Assembly: GCF_005311025.1 (NCBI RefSeq)
Contig: NZ_CP031747.1
Span: 2,230,954-2,294,953 of the forward strand
Direction: 5' to 3'
Source: Alcaligenes faecalis
GTDB taxonomy: Bacteria; Pseudomonadota; Gammaproteobacteria; Burkholderiales; Burkholderiaceae_B
Length of the DNA stretch: 64,000 nucleotides
In this document: positions 62,915 to 64,000 of the stretch, piece by piece
Layout of the letters: every line of letters begins with the position of its first letter
Position numbering within the stretch: the stretch's first letter is position 1
The notes under the pieces: model-generated
Told to the model about the DNA's origin: nothing
Database searches by the model: none
Seen by the model: the letters and a program-made list of their open reading frames with translations, nothing else
Translations under genes and position numbers: made by a program

Positions 62915-64000
62915 ATGACTCCCTCTATCTCGAGTCAGGGCCGCTACGCCTTGGCTGCCGTGTGCTTGTCAGCCTTGATGCTGGGCCTGGAGATCTCCAG
63001 CGTGCCGCCGATTTTATCCACCATAGAACAGGTCATGGGGGCCAGTTTCCGGCAACTGCAATGGGTGATGGCAGCCTACACCATTGCCATGACGACCATT
63101 CTGATGGGGGTAGGCACTTTGGCGGATCGCTACGGCCGCAAGCGCATTTTTACGATCGGGATTGTGGCGTTCGGGATCACTTCCCTGGTGTGCGGACTGA
63201 CGGAAAGTGCTGCTGTTCTGATTGGCGCACGTTTTCTGCAAGGCTTGAGCGCTGCCATGATGCTGATCTGCCAGATCGCGATTTTGTCGAACCAGTTTCG
63301 GGACGGACAACAGCGTGGCAAGGCCTTTGCGTGGTGGGGTGTGGTCTTTGGTGCCGGGCTGGGTTTTGGGCCTATTGTGGGTGGCCTGATTCTGACTCTG
63401 GCCAGCTGGGAATGGGTGTTTTTGATTCACGCCGTACTGGCCATTATTACCTTGCTGCTGGCGCGCGCTGGCGTACAGGAGTCGCGTGATCCGGGCGCCA
63501 GCACCTTGGACGTAGCCGGTATTGCCACCTTGTCCTTGGCCGTGTTTTGCCTGGTGCTGTTTGTCACTCAGGGGCCGGTGCTGGGCTTTGCCAGCCTGCC
63601 AGCCTTGAGCATTATTACCCTGTCCGTCCTTAGCCTGATTGCCTTTGTAATCGTGGAGCAGCGCAGTGTTAGGCCCATGCTGGAGTTCTCCGTATTTCGT
63701 ATCCGCAGTTTCTCCGGTGCCTTGTTGGGCTCGATGGGGCAGAACTTCAGCTTCTGGCCCTTCATCATCTATTTGCCCATCTACTTTCATGTGGGGCTGG
63801 GGTATGACAGTGTGCAAACTGGCCTGGCCTTGTTGGCGTACACCTTGCCGACCTTGTTTGTGCCTCCGTTTGCCGAGCGTCTGGCACAGCGTTGGCAGCC
63901 GGGTGGAGTCATTACGCTAGGTCTGTTCTTGATTGGCCTGGGCTTTGTAGTGATGAAGATAGGCAGTGTTTCCGACCAACCGGGCTGGCTGATTCTGCCA
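62915..64000 (+). CDS. MFS transporter (DHA2/EmrB-like), cut by window end
   Basis: The frame from ATG 62915 stays open to the end of the window (362 codons). The product starts MTPSISSQGRYALAAVCLSALMLGLEISSVPPILSTIEQ and has the MFS loop signature ADRYGRKRIF between helices 2 and 3 and a motif-C-like GAGLGFGPIVGG in helix 5. This is the pattern of 14-helix DHA2 drug exporters. GGAAAG stands before the start. Substrate unknown; the divergent LysR gene is the likely regulator. Confidence 0.88.
   Translation, partial: MTPSISSQGRYALAAVCLSALMLGLEISSVPPILSTIEQVMGASFRQLQWVMAAYTIAMTTILMGVGTLADRYGRKRIFTIGIVAFGITSLVCGLTESAAVLIGARFLQGLSAAMMLICQIAILSNQFRDGQQRGKAFAWWGVVFGAGLGFGPIVGGLILTLASWEWVFLIHAVLAIITLLLARAGVQESRDPGASTLDVAGIATLSLAVFCLVLFVTQGPVLGFASLPALSIITLSVLSLIAFVIVEQRSVRPMLEFSVFRIRSFSGALLGSMGQNFSFWPFIIYLPIYFHVGLGYDSVQTGLALLAYTLPTLFVPPFAERLAQRWQPGGVITLGLFLIGLGFVVMKIGSVSDQPGWLILP

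Noticed and set aside
62794-63489. 231-codon frame in another phase over the MFS gene
   Set aside because: The phase starting at 62915 gives an unbroken, recognisable MFS protein; the other phase gives a Gly/Arg/Cys-rich sequence without a family.

Overview
The window looks like the chromosome of a betaproteobacterium of the family Alcaligenaceae, most likely Alcaligenes or a close relative. This is inferred from protein character (RecJ, LolCD, PurL, GuaB, GuaA, Fur of betaproteobacterial type), moderately high GC and gene order; no rRNA or tRNA gene was found to confirm it. Housekeeping blocks alternate with accessory blocks.

Layout. 1-2.2 kb: a bile-acid:sodium-type symporter and a divergent EamA transporter. 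2.3-15.3 kb: a contact-dependent inhibition (CDI) locus. It has an outer-membrane exporter (CdiB), a 2931-residue CdiA effector, a four-helix membrane immunity protein, and downstream a string of orphan or eroded toxin-tail/immunity cassettes of the same family. 15.6-33.4 kb: mostly core genes, namely a secreted hydrolase, recJ and partner, lolCD, a TatD nuclease, comEC, a hydrolase, a PHP phosphoesterase, greB, purL and guaB. 33.4-34.1 kb is non-coding, with a 231-bp nested palindrome and a CCGTCA microsatellite. 34.2-36.9 kb: an EamA transporter with a divergent AraC regulator, and an esterase. 37.1-38.7 kb: guaA. 38.8-44.4 kb: an IS3 remnant, then an ECF sigma/FecR/TonB-receptor iron-uptake cassette followed by a decayed beta-propeller gene and an IS256 remnant.

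44.4-50.0 kb is a methionine-synthase locus: metR, divergent metE, then a DUF1852 gene and a short MetE-like gene that match the MesX/MesD system. A perfect MetR-type box (TGAA-N5-TTCA) lies between metR and metE. 50.2-53.9 kb holds two regulator/enzyme pairs, TetR with an AidB-like dehydrogenase and a YafY/WYL regulator with a VOC protein, each with a visible operator-like repeat. 54.0-55.8 kb is a strongly AT-rich single-gene islet encoding an anti-phage dCTP-deaminase-type protein.

56.25-61.8 kb is a compact operon behind a perfect ATGTTATAACAT palindrome that fits a Zur box: COG0523 GTPase, folE2, a 45-codon ORF, yidD, sufE, a dihydroorotase paralogue, a Fur-family regulator and a HisI paralogue. 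Several members lack a canonical metal ligand (HisI Cys to Asp, dihydroorotase His to Gln), which fits a set of backup enzymes for zinc starvation. The window ends with a LysR regulator and a divergent MFS transporter cut by the window edge.
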